A DNA stretch of 64,000 nt, from contig JADJJL010000004.1 of NCBI GenBank assembly GCA_016710265.1, positions 1-64,000 of the forward strand, read 5' to 3'. This DNA comes from Saprospiraceae bacterium. Its GTDB lineage: Bacteria > Bacteroidota > Bacteroidia > Chitinophagales > Saprospiraceae. A program made the position numbers and the translations under genes. This document shows positions 17,915 to 26,300 of this stretch, one piece after another. Below the pieces are notes generated by a model. The model was not told the DNA's origin and did not search any database. It saw only the letters and a program-made list of their open reading frames with translations. Within the stretch, counting starts at the first letter, position 1; each line of letters starts with the position of its first letter.

Positions 17915-18603
17915 TTATGAAATAATGCACCATTGTTAATAATGGTTATTTGGAATTGGGATCTTGTTTTTAATTGTAAGCTTTGAGCCATCATACCTAA
18001 TTCCAACCTTATAGAATTGTTGAAGCAAAATCCCAAGGCAGCATACAATCTGTTTCTGTCAAAAAAATTTCCTCTGGTATGGATAAAAATTTCGTTGGAA
18101 CTCGAGAAATAAATGGTTTTTTTTTCTAATTTGCTTTTATTGAGGGGTACTTGTATTGCGAATTGATAACGCGCTCTTGATCTAAATATATTTTTTTCAA
18201 GACTGAGTTGGTCATTGATAAATCTCTGCTCAAATCGATATCTGTGGGTTAAGAAAACTCTTCCAAAATTTTGTCGGGTGATGAATTGTTGAAACAAACG
18301 ATACTCTATTGTTTTTGACTTTTGGGATGTCCCTTGAATGTATGGTTCTGAATTAAAATACCCTAGACCAATTAATAAGTTGTTGTTTTTTTCTGTTAAA
18401 TTGTAGCCAATTCCTGTTCTTAATAAAAATTGTTCGAGATCTCCTGCAAAATTAAAGTTGCGGTACTGTATTTCATTATGCCATAACCATTTTTTTGAAA
18501 TGTGGTTGTTACCGGTATACATAAACCAATTGCCCAAGCTTGATTTCTGAGCATTTGATTTTAAAATACAGAGCATAAAAATAAGCAGTAATTTTAATTT
18601 CAT
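17911..18603 (-). CDS. DUF2490 outer-membrane-like beta protein
   Basis: 230 residues. A signal peptide (KLLLIFMLCILKSNAQ) precedes alternating beta strands rich in aromatic residues: GNWFMYTGNNHISKKWLWHN, YRNFNFAGDLEQFLLRTGIG, RVFLTHRYRFEQRF and RARYQFAIQVPL. This is the pattern of DUF2490, a small outer membrane barrel family of Bacteroidota. The last residues (LFHN) are not the usual terminal Phe. It may be a pore or a structural protein; substrate unknown. It converges on the glycosyltransferase gene with a 4-bp TTAA overlap and no room for a terminator between them. Confidence 0.7.
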   Translation of the reverse strand: MKLKLLLIFMLCILKSNAQKSSLGNWFMYTGNNHISKKWLWHNEIQYRNFNFAGDLEQFLLRTGIGYNLTEKNNNLLIGLGYFNSEPYIQGTSQKSKTIEYRLFQQFITRQNFGRVFLTHRYRFEQRFINDQLSLEKNIFRSRARYQFAIQVPLNKSKLEKKTIYFSSSNEIFIHTRGNFFDRNRLYAALGFCFNNSIRLELGMMAQSLQLKTRSQFQITIINNGALFHN

Positions 18604-18647
18604 GATTGCTGCACATTAAAAATGATAAAAATATGAATACAAATTCT

Positions 18648-19589
18648 TTAAAACTGAAGTTGCAATTCCTTGCGATAAATAGAATCTTTATTGGAATTTA
18701 AATTCCAATAATCCAGTTTAGTTCGGTGTTTTAGTGTTGCGCTCGTGCTAAGTTCGGAGTTGCCATCTTTATAACTTTCTTTCCATCCGATAATTGGATA
18801 TGGATAACTATTTGTAAATTGAATTTCTAAAATTCTTCCCGCGTTTGGATATTTGATGGTATAAATATTAACACCGATGTCATTTTTTTGCAAGGAACAA
18901 ATTGCAGTTTGAGGATCTTGAGATTGATGTTTTAGTCTTGAAAAGAAAACCCCAGGAATCATTTTTATTTCTCCTATGGGTAAGGCCTCCGGATTTAATC
19001 TCAAGACATTCCAAATGCCATCTTCTATCCAAAGAATGGGTAGTTTCTTTTCCTGATCAGCTTCTGATTCAAAGTATGAAAAGGATTGACTTAAATAATG
19101 ATCAGACTTTCTGTTTAGTTGTGTAAAAACCTGTCCACACCATTCCGAAACGGATGCGGTAGTTTTGATGGGAAAATAATCACTTGTTTCATTATAAGGC
19201 GTAAAAACGCTTAAAATCATATGGTATGGATAGATCCCGGTGTTGAATCTTTTAGTCATGTTTAATTTGAGAACCGTTTGTTTGTCTTTTAAATCAGACG
19301 ATGGATTATCCATTTTTACTTGCTTTGATTTTGAAAAATCTTCTGTGACAAAGATGAGCACTGCTTCCGCTTGTCTGATTTCACCATACCTTGCCTGAAC
19401 CAGAGAAAAGGTACTTATTTCTGCTTTTCCGTCGAACCAATAATTTTGATTTGTTGAAATTTCAAGATTATTTGCATTCTCAGACAAGGGTTTGTCATTT
19501 AATTTTGAGGAATTGAGAATACAAGAATTGAAAAGGATTGAAAAGCCAAGAAGACTAAAGAAGCTTGATTGCATTGAAGAAAATTTCAT
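18648..19589 (-). CDS. conserved Bacteroidota lipoprotein, unknown function
   Basis: About 313 residues from ATG 19589. An upstream in-frame start at 19631 would overlap trmD and add a second hydrophobic stretch. The signal peptide ends in LFNSC, consistent with lipidation. The mature protein contains NYWFDGKAEISTFSLVQARY, RFNTGIYPYHMILSVF and SVSEWCGQVFTQL. Relatives with this pattern are widespread in Bacteroidota, sometimes mislabelled as septum formation inhibitors. No catalytic motif is visible. It follows trmD by 31 bp on the same strand and could be in its transcript. Confidence 0.65.
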   Translation of the reverse strand: MKFSSMQSSFFSLLGFSILFNSCILNSSKLNDKPLSENANNLEISTNQNYWFDGKAEISTFSLVQARYGEIRQAEAVLIFVTEDFSKSKQVKMDNPSSDLKDKQTVLKLNMTKRFNTGIYPYHMILSVFTPYNETSDYFPIKTTASVSEWCGQVFTQLNRKSDHYLSQSFSYFESEADQEKKLPILWIEDGIWNVLRLNPEALPIGEIKMIPGVFFSRLKHQSQDPQTAICSLQKNDIGVNIYTIKYPNAGRILEIQFTNSYPYPIIGWKESYKDGNSELSTSATLKHRTKLDYWNLNSNKDSIYRKELQLQF

Positions 19590-19620
19590 AATTAGCAAAA
19601 CAAGCATAAAAAAAATTAGT

Positions 19621-20310
19621 TTACAGAGCATCCAAATCTTTCAGCAGATCAGGTCTTTTTTCTTTGGTTCGCAACAAGGATTGTTCATATCTCCATTCTT
19701 CAATTTTGGCTTCATGGCCACTGAGAAGAATATCAGGAACTAATAATCCTCTAAAATCAGCTGGTCTTGTATAAACAGGAGGTGCCAATAAATTGTCTTG
19801 GAAAGAATCTGTAAGAGCAGAAGTTTCATCATTTAAAACACCGGGAATCAATCGTCCTATACTATCTACAAGTACAGCTGCGGCTAGTTCGCCACCGCTT
19901 AATACATAATCACCAATTGAAATTTCCATGGTGATAAATTGATCGCGTACTCGTTGATCAATTCCCTTGTAATGTCCACAGATTAAAAGTAAATTTTCTT
20001 TTAAACTTAGTTGGTTGGCCAGTTTTTGATTTAAGGTAATTCCTTCCGGACTTAAATAAATAATTTCATCATATTGTACTTTACTTTTGAGACTTTCGAT
20101 ACAGTGTACCAGAGGTTCTGGCATAAGAACCATACCTGCGCCACCACCAAAAGCGTAATCATCTACCTGTTTATATCCACCAATCCCAAAATCTCTTAAA
20201 TCGATGAGATTGACGGACAATAAATTTTTATCCTTCGCTCTTTTAAGAATAGAATGTGAAAATGGACTGGTCAACAGATCCGGTACAACTGAAATAATGT
20301 CTATTCGCAT
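19621..20310 (-). CDS. trmD: tRNA (guanine37-N1)-methyltransferase TrmD
   Basis: 229 residues, the normal length. It methylates N1 of G37 in tRNAs reading CUN, CCN and CGG codons, preventing +1 frameshifting; cytoplasmic homodimer using S-adenosylmethionine. The SPOUT trefoil-knot motifs are intact: DDYAFGGGAGMVLMPEPL, LICGHYKGIDQRVRD and SIGDYVLSGGELAA. The Asp serving as general base lies in the C-terminal domain region after the knot. The start codon is only a few bases after a strong terminator hairpin from the preceding FKBP gene, with no obvious promoter of its own, so read-through or promoters inside the FKBP gene must supply expression. Confidence 0.95.
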   Translation of the reverse strand: MRIDIISVVPDLLTSPFSHSILKRAKDKNLLSVNLIDLRDFGIGGYKQVDDYAFGGGAGMVLMPEPLVHCIESLKSKVQYDEIIYLSPEGITLNQKLANQLSLKENLLLICGHYKGIDQRVRDQFITMEISIGDYVLSGGELAAAVLVDSIGRLIPGVLNDETSALTDSFQDNLLAPPVYTRPADFRGLLVPDILLSGHEAKIEEWRYEQSLLRTKEKRPDLLKDLDAL

Positions 20311-20311
20311 A

Positions 20312-20342
20312 AATAAAAAAGGACAGCATTGGGCTGTCCTTT
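20312..20342 (-). terminator. intrinsic terminator after FKBP gene, in trmD leader
   Basis: AAAGGACAGC (20318-20327) and GCTGTCCTTT (20333-20342) form a perfect 10-bp stem with a 5-nt loop. On the minus strand the hairpin is followed by TTTTTTATTT. It lies 19 bp after the FKBP stop and directly before the trmD start codon, so it could also attenuate trmD. Confidence 0.85.
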
Positions 20343-20361
20343 ACAATATTTTAATTTACAA

Positions 20362-21033
20362 TTATTCAATCGCTAACAATTCCACTTCAAAAATTAAAGC
20401 AGAAAAAGGTTTAATATCACCACCCGCTCCACGCTCTCCGTAAGCAAGTTCATAAGGGATAAATAATCTAAACTTGGATCCAACTGGCATTAATTGTAAG
20501 GCTTCGGTCCAACCTTTGATGACACCATTTAAAGGAAATGAGATGGGCTCTCCCCGATCTACAGAACTATCAAATACTTTACCATTGATTAAAGTTCCGT
20601 GGTAATGGGTTTTTACCTTGTCAGTGATCGCAGGTTTTGCACCAGTGCCCATGGTGAGAACTTCATATTGAAGTCCGCTGGCAGTTGTTTTAATTCCTGG
20701 TTTTTTAGCATTGTCTGCTAAGAATTTTTCGCCTTCAGACTTGTTTCCTTCATATTGCTTTTCTTGTAATTTAGCGATGGATTTTGAATATAAATCAGAC
20801 GCTTCCTGCATGCTTATTTTTGTTGGTTTACCGGCCAAGACTTCTTCTAAGGCTTCTACCATATCTGCAGGGGATATTTTATCAACTCCTTGTTGTTTTA
20901 AGGAGTTTCCAAACAACACTCCCAAACTGTAGCTCAATGTATCCATTTTAGTAATTTTACTTTGTGCAGTCGAGCTATTAAATAAGACCAGACTACAAAT
21001 GATAAATGATAAGTTTTTTAGAAATAAATTCAT
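20362..21033 (-). CDS. FKBP-type peptidyl-prolyl isomerase, exported
   Basis: 223 residues: signal peptide (ending SSTAQ), an FkpA/Mip-like helical N-domain (about 28-115, LSYSLGVLFGNSLKQQGVD) for dimerisation, and a C-terminal FKBP domain (about 120-223). Active-site residues appear in VKTHYHGTLINGKVFDSS, GVIKGWTEAL and FIPYELAYGERGAG. It catalyses cis/trans isomerisation of proline peptide bonds and assists folding of envelope proteins. The start codon overlaps the M20 stop by one base (TAATG), indicating translational coupling with the dipeptidase. A strong terminator follows. Confidence 0.92.
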   Translation of the reverse strand: MNLFLKNLSFIICSLVLFNSSTAQSKITKMDTLSYSLGVLFGNSLKQQGVDKISPADMVEALEEVLAGKPTKISMQEASDLYSKSIAKLQEKQYEGNKSEGEKFLADNAKKPGIKTTASGLQYEVLTMGTGAKPAITDKVKTHYHGTLINGKVFDSSVDRGEPISFPLNGVIKGWTEALQLMPVGSKFRLFIPYELAYGERGAGGDIKPFSALIFEVELLAIE

Positions 21034-22403
21034 TATTGATTTGTTTTTAGTTGTGCATAATTTTTAAAAAAAAGTGGTATGGTTTCAATCCCTTTGTAAT
21101 AATTTGCAAGTCCATAATGTTCATTGGGAGAATGTATATTGTCAGAATCAAGCCCAAATCCCATCAAAACAGTTTTTAATCCAAGTATTTTTTCGAAGAG
21201 GGCGATGATTGGAATGCTACCTCCGCCTCTGGTGGGAATTGGTTTTTTGCCAAAGCTTTGCTCAATGGCCAAAGCAGCTGCCTTATAAGCCTCTCCATCG
21301 GTAGGAGTAACCACAGGTTCTCCACCATGGTGCTCTGTCACTTTTACTTTAACAGAGGGAGGTGCAATGGAAATAAAGTGTTTTTCAAATAATTTTGCAA
21401 TTTCAGAAGATTTTTGATTGGGGACCAAGCGCATGGAAATTTTGGCAAATGCTTTGGATGGAAGTACAGTTTTTGCTCCTTCACCAGTATAGCCTCCCCA
21501 GATTCCGTTCAATTCTAAAGTGGGTCTAATTCCAGTTCTTTCGAGTGTTGTAAATCCTTTTTCTCCCCATTCTTCATTTACTTGTAGATCTTTTTTGTAA
21601 TCATCCAAATTGAATGGAGCTTTATTAAGATCAGTTCTTTCTTGTGAATTTAATTCTAATACATCATTGTAAAAATTAGGTATGGTGATGTGATTGTTTT
21701 CATCATGCATCGAAGCAATCATTTTCGCAAGAATGGTAATTGGATTGGCGACTGCACCACCGTATACTCCGGAATGTAAATCTCTGTTGGGCCCGGTTAC
21801 TTCCACTTCCATATAAGCCAAACCTCTTAGTCCCGTTTCGATGGATGGCGAGTCCATGGAAATCATGGAGGTATCACTCACCAATACGATGTCTGCTTTT
21901 AGTTTTTCCTTATTTGCTTCTAAAAAAGCACCCAGATTGGAAGATCCCACCTCTTCTTCACCTTCGATAATGAATTTTATATTACATGGCAAAGAATTGG
22001 TTTGGATCATGGCTTCCAAAGATTTAACATGCATATACATCTGGCCTTTATCGTCACAGGCACCCCTTGCATAAATTTTACCGTCTTTTACGACCGGATC
22101 AAAAGGTCCACTGGTCCAAAGATCCAAAGGATCGGGAGGTTGGACATCGTAGTGACCATAGGTCAAAACAGTCGGTAAATTTGGATCAATAATTTTTTGA
22201 CCAAATACAATTGGGTGACCACCTGTTGGACATATTTCTGCAGAATCACAGCCTGCTGCCAAGAGGGAAGCTTTTACTGCTTCTGCGCATCTTGCAGTAT
22301 CAGCATTGTGTCTGGAATCAGCGCTAACGGAAGGAATTCGGAGAAGTTCCAACAGTTCGTCTAAAAACTTTTGCTTGTTTTGTTCGATATAAGCTTTGAT
22401 CAT
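21033..22403 (-). CDS. M20 family dipeptidase
   Basis: 456 residues of the carnosinase-like M20 metallopeptidase group. Metal ligands and catalytic residues appear in GHYDVQPPDPLDLW (His and catalytic Asp), GACDDKGQ (bridging Asp) and EGEEEVGSSN (catalytic Glu and ligand Glu). A later Asp is in LVSDTSM and the C-terminal His in NIHSPNEHYG. The dimerisation domain lies in the middle (about 190-340, including RDLHSGVYGG). No signal peptide, so it acts in the cytoplasm on imported dipeptides. It is translationally coupled with the FKBP gene. It fits with the S46, M1 and S9 peptidases as a protein-scavenging set. Confidence 0.9.
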   Translation of the reverse strand: MIKAYIEQNKQKFLDELLELLRIPSVSADSRHNADTARCAEAVKASLLAAGCDSAEICPTGGHPIVFGQKIIDPNLPTVLTYGHYDVQPPDPLDLWTSGPFDPVVKDGKIYARGACDDKGQMYMHVKSLEAMIQTNSLPCNIKFIIEGEEEVGSSNLGAFLEANKEKLKADIVLVSDTSMISMDSPSIETGLRGLAYMEVEVTGPNRDLHSGVYGGAVANPITILAKMIASMHDENNHITIPNFYNDVLELNSQERTDLNKAPFNLDDYKKDLQVNEEWGEKGFTTLERTGIRPTLELNGIWGGYTGEGAKTVLPSKAFAKISMRLVPNQKSSEIAKLFEKHFISIAPPSVKVKVTEHHGGEPVVTPTDGEAYKAAALAIEQSFGKKPIPTRGGGSIPIIALFEKILGLKTVLMGFGLDSDNIHSPNEHYGLANYYKGIETIPLFFKNYAQLKTNQ

Positions 22404-22498
22404 GTTCCGCTTTTATAAGTTTAATAATGTGAAATTCAATAATTTAAACACCTATAAATAAAAAAAACCGCTGAATGGTTTTAAGATTATTGCAAAAT

Positions 22499-24640
22499 TT
22501 AAAGTTTCGGAGTAATATTCATCTGATAAAACATAAAACTGAGAAGATCTGAGGCTTCATCGATCCTCTTAGAAGTTGGTTTTCCGCCGCCATGTCCAGC
22601 TGATACATCTATTCTGATCATCACTGGGTTGGATCCTTTTTGAGCTTTTTGGAGAGCCGCTGCAAATTTGAATGAATGGGCAGGAACCACTCGATCATCA
22701 TGATCCGCAGTGGTGATTAGAGTTGCAGGATATTGAGATTCTTTGCAATTATGCAATGGTGAGTATTTTAACAAATAGTCAAACTCTTCTTTGGAATCGC
22801 TGGTTCCGTAATCCGAAGCCCAAGCCCAACCAATCGTAAATTTATGATATCTCAGCATATCCAAAACACCCACTCCGGGAAATGCAACTTTGCAAATATC
22901 TGGTTTTTGAGTGATGCAGGCACCAATTAAAAGTCCACCATTGGATCTACCTTCTATGGCAAGTTTTTCCCTTGTTGTATAATTTTCTTTAACTAGAAAA
23001 TCAGCGGCTGCAATAAAATCATCAAACACATTTTGTTTTCTTTCTTTGGTCCCGGCGAGATGCCATTTTTTACCAAACTCTCCGCCTCCTCGGATATTTG
23101 CAACTGCAAAAATTCCTCCTTGTTCGATTAATGCAATTCGCAAAGGATTAAACCATGGAGTGATAGGAACATTAAATCCGCCATAACCATAAAGAAGGGA
23201 AGGAGTTTCTCCATTTTTTTGCAGCCCTTTCTTGAAAGTTAAAAACATCGGAATCCTGCTGCCATCTTTGCTCTGAAACCAATGTTGTTCTGTGATATAA
23301 TCTTCAGGATTGTGCAAGGTTTTAGGTATAAAGTGGGCTGAACTTTCATAATTGTCTAAATTAACTTTATATATGCTATACGGTCGTTTAAATGAACTAA
23401 ATCCATACATGGCTTCGACTTGATCCTTTTTCCCTGAGAAGCCATCCACTGTACCAATTTCTGGAAGTTTTAATTCGTGTTGAAAAGCACCACTTAAATC
23501 AAATATCCTTACCAAACTGGAGGCATTTCTCATGTAGTTGGCCACCAATTTGTGGTTCATCACTCCCACTTCATTTAAAACGTCTGATGATTCCGGGATG
23601 ATAATTTTCCAATGGTTTTGAGCAGTTTGGTTTATATTGATTGCCAGGAGTTGCCAAAATGGAGCATTTGAATTGGTATGTACAAATAAATGGTCATCAT
23701 GGCTTCCAATGACATTAAAATCCTCCCCTAAAGTTTTAACAATCCAAATCCAATCTGAATTTGGTTTAAGAAGATCTTTAACCAAAAGTGCATTGCCACT
23801 GGTAGACTCTGATATACTTAAACAAAGAAATCTTTGATCTTCAGTAACGGTCGCAAATACATTTCTAAGTGGATTTTTTTTATCTTCATAAATTAACTTG
23901 TCAGATTCCTGAGGTGAGCCAATTTTATGATGCCACACGGAATGAAATTCATTTTTATCAGATAGAGCAGAACCATTTGGTTGAGGATATCGGCTGTAAT
24001 AAAATCCTTGACGATCCCAGCTAATGATACTGAATTTTACCCAATGTACGGTATCCGGTAATAATTTTTTTTCTTCTAAATCCATGACTAGAATTTTATT
24101 CCAATCTGATCCTGCAACTGAAACTTGAAAAGCTAAATATTTTTCATCTTTTGACACAGCCATTCCACTTATAGAACTAGTTCCTCCTTCAGAAAAGGTA
24201 TTTGGGTCAATGAGTAATTCCGGCACAGAATCCAAATGTCGGCATCGATAATAAACATCCTGGTTTTGCAGGCCATTGTTTTTAAAAAAGTAGTAAAAAT
24301 TTTTCTCTTTAACAGGAGAAGTCATTTTTTCATAGTTCATTAATTTTGTTAACCTTTCTTTCAGCTTATTTCTAAATGGAATTTGATCTAAATAGCTGAA
24401 AGTTAGTTTATTTTGACGATCAACCCAATCGGCCGTTTTATCACTACGGTCGTCTTCAAGCCAGCGGTATGGATCAGAAAGCTGCTTTCCGAAATATTGA
24501 TCTGTTATAGTATCCACTTCTGTCGTTGGATAATTAAATGGAATGGTGGGAAAATTATTGTTTTCTTTAGGGCTTTTGCAGGTGATTCCTAACAGGCAAA
24601 TAAATAAAACCAAACCCATAATAGGAGGAAGATAGATCAT
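22499..24640 (-). CDS. S9A prolyl oligopeptidase, lipoprotein
   Basis: About 713 residues from ATG 24640. An upstream TTG start at 24661 overlaps a promoter element and is rejected. The signal peptide ends in a lipobox (LLGITC), so the enzyme is anchored in the envelope. The N-terminal beta-propeller (about 75-430) gates an alpha/beta hydrolase domain. The catalytic Ser is in EGRSNGGLLIG, Asp in TTADHDDRVVP and His in VSAGHGGGKP. It cleaves short peptides after proline outside the cytoplasm. WLEDDRSD near the N-terminus is also typical of the family. Transcription is monocistronic to judge from the gaps on both sides. Confidence 0.92.
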   Translation of the reverse strand: MIYLPPIMGLVLFICLLGITCKSPKENNNFPTIPFNYPTTEVDTITDQYFGKQLSDPYRWLEDDRSDKTADWVDRQNKLTFSYLDQIPFRNKLKERLTKLMNYEKMTSPVKEKNFYYFFKNNGLQNQDVYYRCRHLDSVPELLIDPNTFSEGGTSSISGMAVSKDEKYLAFQVSVAGSDWNKILVMDLEEKKLLPDTVHWVKFSIISWDRQGFYYSRYPQPNGSALSDKNEFHSVWHHKIGSPQESDKLIYEDKKNPLRNVFATVTEDQRFLCLSISESTSGNALLVKDLLKPNSDWIWIVKTLGEDFNVIGSHDDHLFVHTNSNAPFWQLLAININQTAQNHWKIIIPESSDVLNEVGVMNHKLVANYMRNASSLVRIFDLSGAFQHELKLPEIGTVDGFSGKKDQVEAMYGFSSFKRPYSIYKVNLDNYESSAHFIPKTLHNPEDYITEQHWFQSKDGSRIPMFLTFKKGLQKNGETPSLLYGYGGFNVPITPWFNPLRIALIEQGGIFAVANIRGGGEFGKKWHLAGTKERKQNVFDDFIAAADFLVKENYTTREKLAIEGRSNGGLLIGACITQKPDICKVAFPGVGVLDMLRYHKFTIGWAWASDYGTSDSKEEFDYLLKYSPLHNCKESQYPATLITTADHDDRVVPAHSFKFAAALQKAQKGSNPVMIRIDVSAGHGGGKPTSKRIDEASDLLSFMFYQMNITPKL

Positions 24641-24658
24641 TTTGGTCAATTTTAAGAC

Positions 24659-24666
24659 CAAATGTA
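24659..24666 (-). promoter_or_regulatory. -7 promoter element TACATTTG for prolyl oligopeptidase gene
   Basis: A minus-strand TAnnTTTG match 18 bp upstream of ATG 24640. It fixes that ATG as the start. A CAAA (TTTG) at 24684-24687 gives a 17-bp spacing, slightly short. Confidence 0.6.
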
Positions 24667-24718
24667 CAATGAATCCAATAATTCAAAAATATTTATCTGT
24701 ATTTGAAGAGCTTAGTCT

Positions 24719-24726
24719 TACTTTTG
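24719..24726 (+). promoter_or_regulatory. -7 promoter element TACTTTTG for unknown/miaE operon
   Basis: A perfect TAnnTTTG match ending 9 bp before the ATG at 24736, giving an almost leaderless mRNA. It is divergent from the prolyl oligopeptidase promoter about 55 bp away. Confidence 0.6.
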
Positions 24727-24735
24727 TAATTACTT

Positions 24736-25020
24736 ATGTTTAGTACATGCCATTTATTAAAATTTAAACTGCCAATTTTAATTGGATTGTTTTTATTTGC
24801 TACCCCAAACTTAATTGCTGCTCCAATTAAGGATGACAGTTTGTTTGCACTCGTTGAAGAGCTCGAGCTCAATATTCAAAAACTCAATATCGACCTTAGT
24901 TTCCATTTTGACCAATTGGATTACTTGAAGGAAGAATTGGGAGATCTTGCAAATCGTCAGGATTTAAAAGAAACGAACGAACTTATTGAAAGTAAGCAAA
25001 ACGATATTGCCGTTTTATGA
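24736..25020 (+). CDS. exported small helical protein, possibly 5' part of a split gene
   Basis: 94 residues: a signal peptide (PILIGLFLFATPNLIAA) and then a charged, probably coiled-coil helix (ALVEELELNIQKLNIDLS, YLKEELGDLANRQ). It overlaps the next frame in ATGA. The downstream frame starts with a similar charged helix and has no export signal of its own. The two may be one exported protein broken by a single-base change in the TTTT run at about 25013-25016. Translational coupling of two real genes is the alternative. No family recognised. Confidence 0.5.
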   Translation: MFSTCHLLKFKLPILIGLFLFATPNLIAAPIKDDSLFALVEELELNIQKLNIDLSFHFDQLDYLKEELGDLANRQDLKETNELIESKQNDIAVL

Positions 25021-25694
25021 TTCAGCTATATAGTATTTTATTGTCCAAAGCAAGGCGAATAGAATATTATCCATTGCAACAAAGACAGAAGTTAGTTAAG
25101 GAGATTGTTGATGAAAGTGTTGATTTAAATAAAAGAAAAATATTAATCTCAGAAGTAAAAGCGAGTAAACTTTCAGAAAGAATGAGCATTGAATTATTCC
25201 CTGCTGAATTTCCATACGATTGCCAAACTGAATATTTTCCAGCCAACCAATTGAGCAGCACTAAAAGTGAATCTTTATTTAGTTACACACCAGAAGAAAT
25301 TGAAGGTAGTTTAAACGCCAGTGATTTTTTAAATGCTAAAGTCTCTATTTTGCAAGGAAGCAAAAATGTTTATTTGGATTTACGTCTTTTATTTAACACT
25401 GCCAAAGCAGCCAAAATATATGGTTTATTAGAAGCAAGTCAATCGGTTAAATTAGAATTTATGGATGGCAGTTTTATTTATTTAAATGCCAGCCATTCAT
25501 CCACCGGAGAAGTAAATTCTTCATTGAATCAATGTTTGTATCATTTGCAATTTCCTCTGGATGATTTTAGATTGAAGGAGTTGCGAAATAAACATGCAGA
25601 CAAGCTGACAGTGATTTGGGAGAAAGGAAAAGAAATATTTGAAATCTATCAAATCGATATTATTCAAAAGTTGATCAAATGTCAGAATCCATAG
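25017..25694 (+). CDS. unknown protein, possibly 3' part of a split gene
   Basis: 225 residues with no signal peptide. It opens with a charged helical region (ARRIEYYPLQQRQKLVKEIVDE) and continues into a mixed domain with beta strands (LEFMDGSFIYLNASHSS, KLTVIWEKGKEIFEIYQID). It starts within the stop of the preceding frame and its own 3' end overlaps the start of miaE by 16 bp, so all three are co-transcribed from the promoter at 24719. No function can be assigned. See the preceding entry for the possible frameshift joining the two. Confidence 0.5.
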   Translation: MIQLYSILLSKARRIEYYPLQQRQKLVKEIVDESVDLNKRKILISEVKASKLSERMSIELFPAEFPYDCQTEYFPANQLSSTKSESLFSYTPEEIEGSLNASDFLNAKVSILQGSKNVYLDLRLLFNTAKAAKIYGLLEASQSVKLEFMDGSFIYLNASHSSTGEVNSSLNQCLYHLQFPLDDFRLKELRNKHADKLTVIWEKGKEIFEIYQIDIIQKLIKCQNP

Positions 25695-26284
25695 AACTGA
25701 CGAAATTAGGCCTGCATTTACCAACAGATCCAAGGTGGGTGGATTTAACCAAATATTCATTAGAAGAAATTTTAACAGACCATGCTTTTTGTGAACTAAA
25801 AGCTGCTAGTTTTTGCATAAGCCTAATTCAATTGTATCCCGATTACGATGAAATTGTCCAGCAAGTATCGCCTGTGGTTACCGAGGAGTGGGGTCACTTC
25901 AGACAAGTGCTTGCGGAGTTAAAAAAGCGGGGTTATAAACTTGGTTTTCAAAGAAAGGATGAATACGTTGCTGAGTTAATTAAATTTCAAAAAAGGGGAG
26001 GTACAAAAAATGATCGTTTATTAGATCTTTTATTGACTTGTGCTTTAATCGAAGCAAGAAGTTGCGAGAGATTTCGATTATTGTCTTTGCATCTGGACGA
26101 AGAGGATCTAAGAAAATTCTACCATGGCTTTATGGTTTCTGAGGCGGGACATTATAGAATGTTTTTAAATTTAGCAGAAAACTATTTTAACAAAGATCTC
26201 GTTCGGATAAGGTGGAAAGAATTTCTCCAACATGAGGCAGATATTATGGAGAATTTAGGCCCTCGTGGAGATCGTCTTCATTAA
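25679..26284 (+). CDS. miaE: tRNA-(ms2io6A)-hydroxylase MiaE
   Basis: 201 residues, the usual length. MiaE is a non-haem diiron monooxygenase that hydroxylates the isopentenyl group of ms2i6A37 in tRNA. The four-helix-bundle ligands are present as two pairs: DHAFCELKAA with EEWGHFRQ, and IEARSCERF with SEAGHYRM. It is cytoplasmic. The gene overlaps the preceding unknown gene by 16 bp. A second tRNA position-37 modification gene (trmD) lies 5 kb away on the other strand; this is probably coincidental. Confidence 0.93.
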   Translation: MSESIELTKLGLHLPTDPRWVDLTKYSLEEILTDHAFCELKAASFCISLIQLYPDYDEIVQQVSPVVTEEWGHFRQVLAELKKRGYKLGFQRKDEYVAELIKFQKRGGTKNDRLLDLLLTCALIEARSCERFRLLSLHLDEEDLRKFYHGFMVSEAGHYRMFLNLAENYFNKDLVRIRWKEFLQHEADIMENLGPRGDRLH

Positions 26285-26300
26285 TTTTAATGAATGTAAT

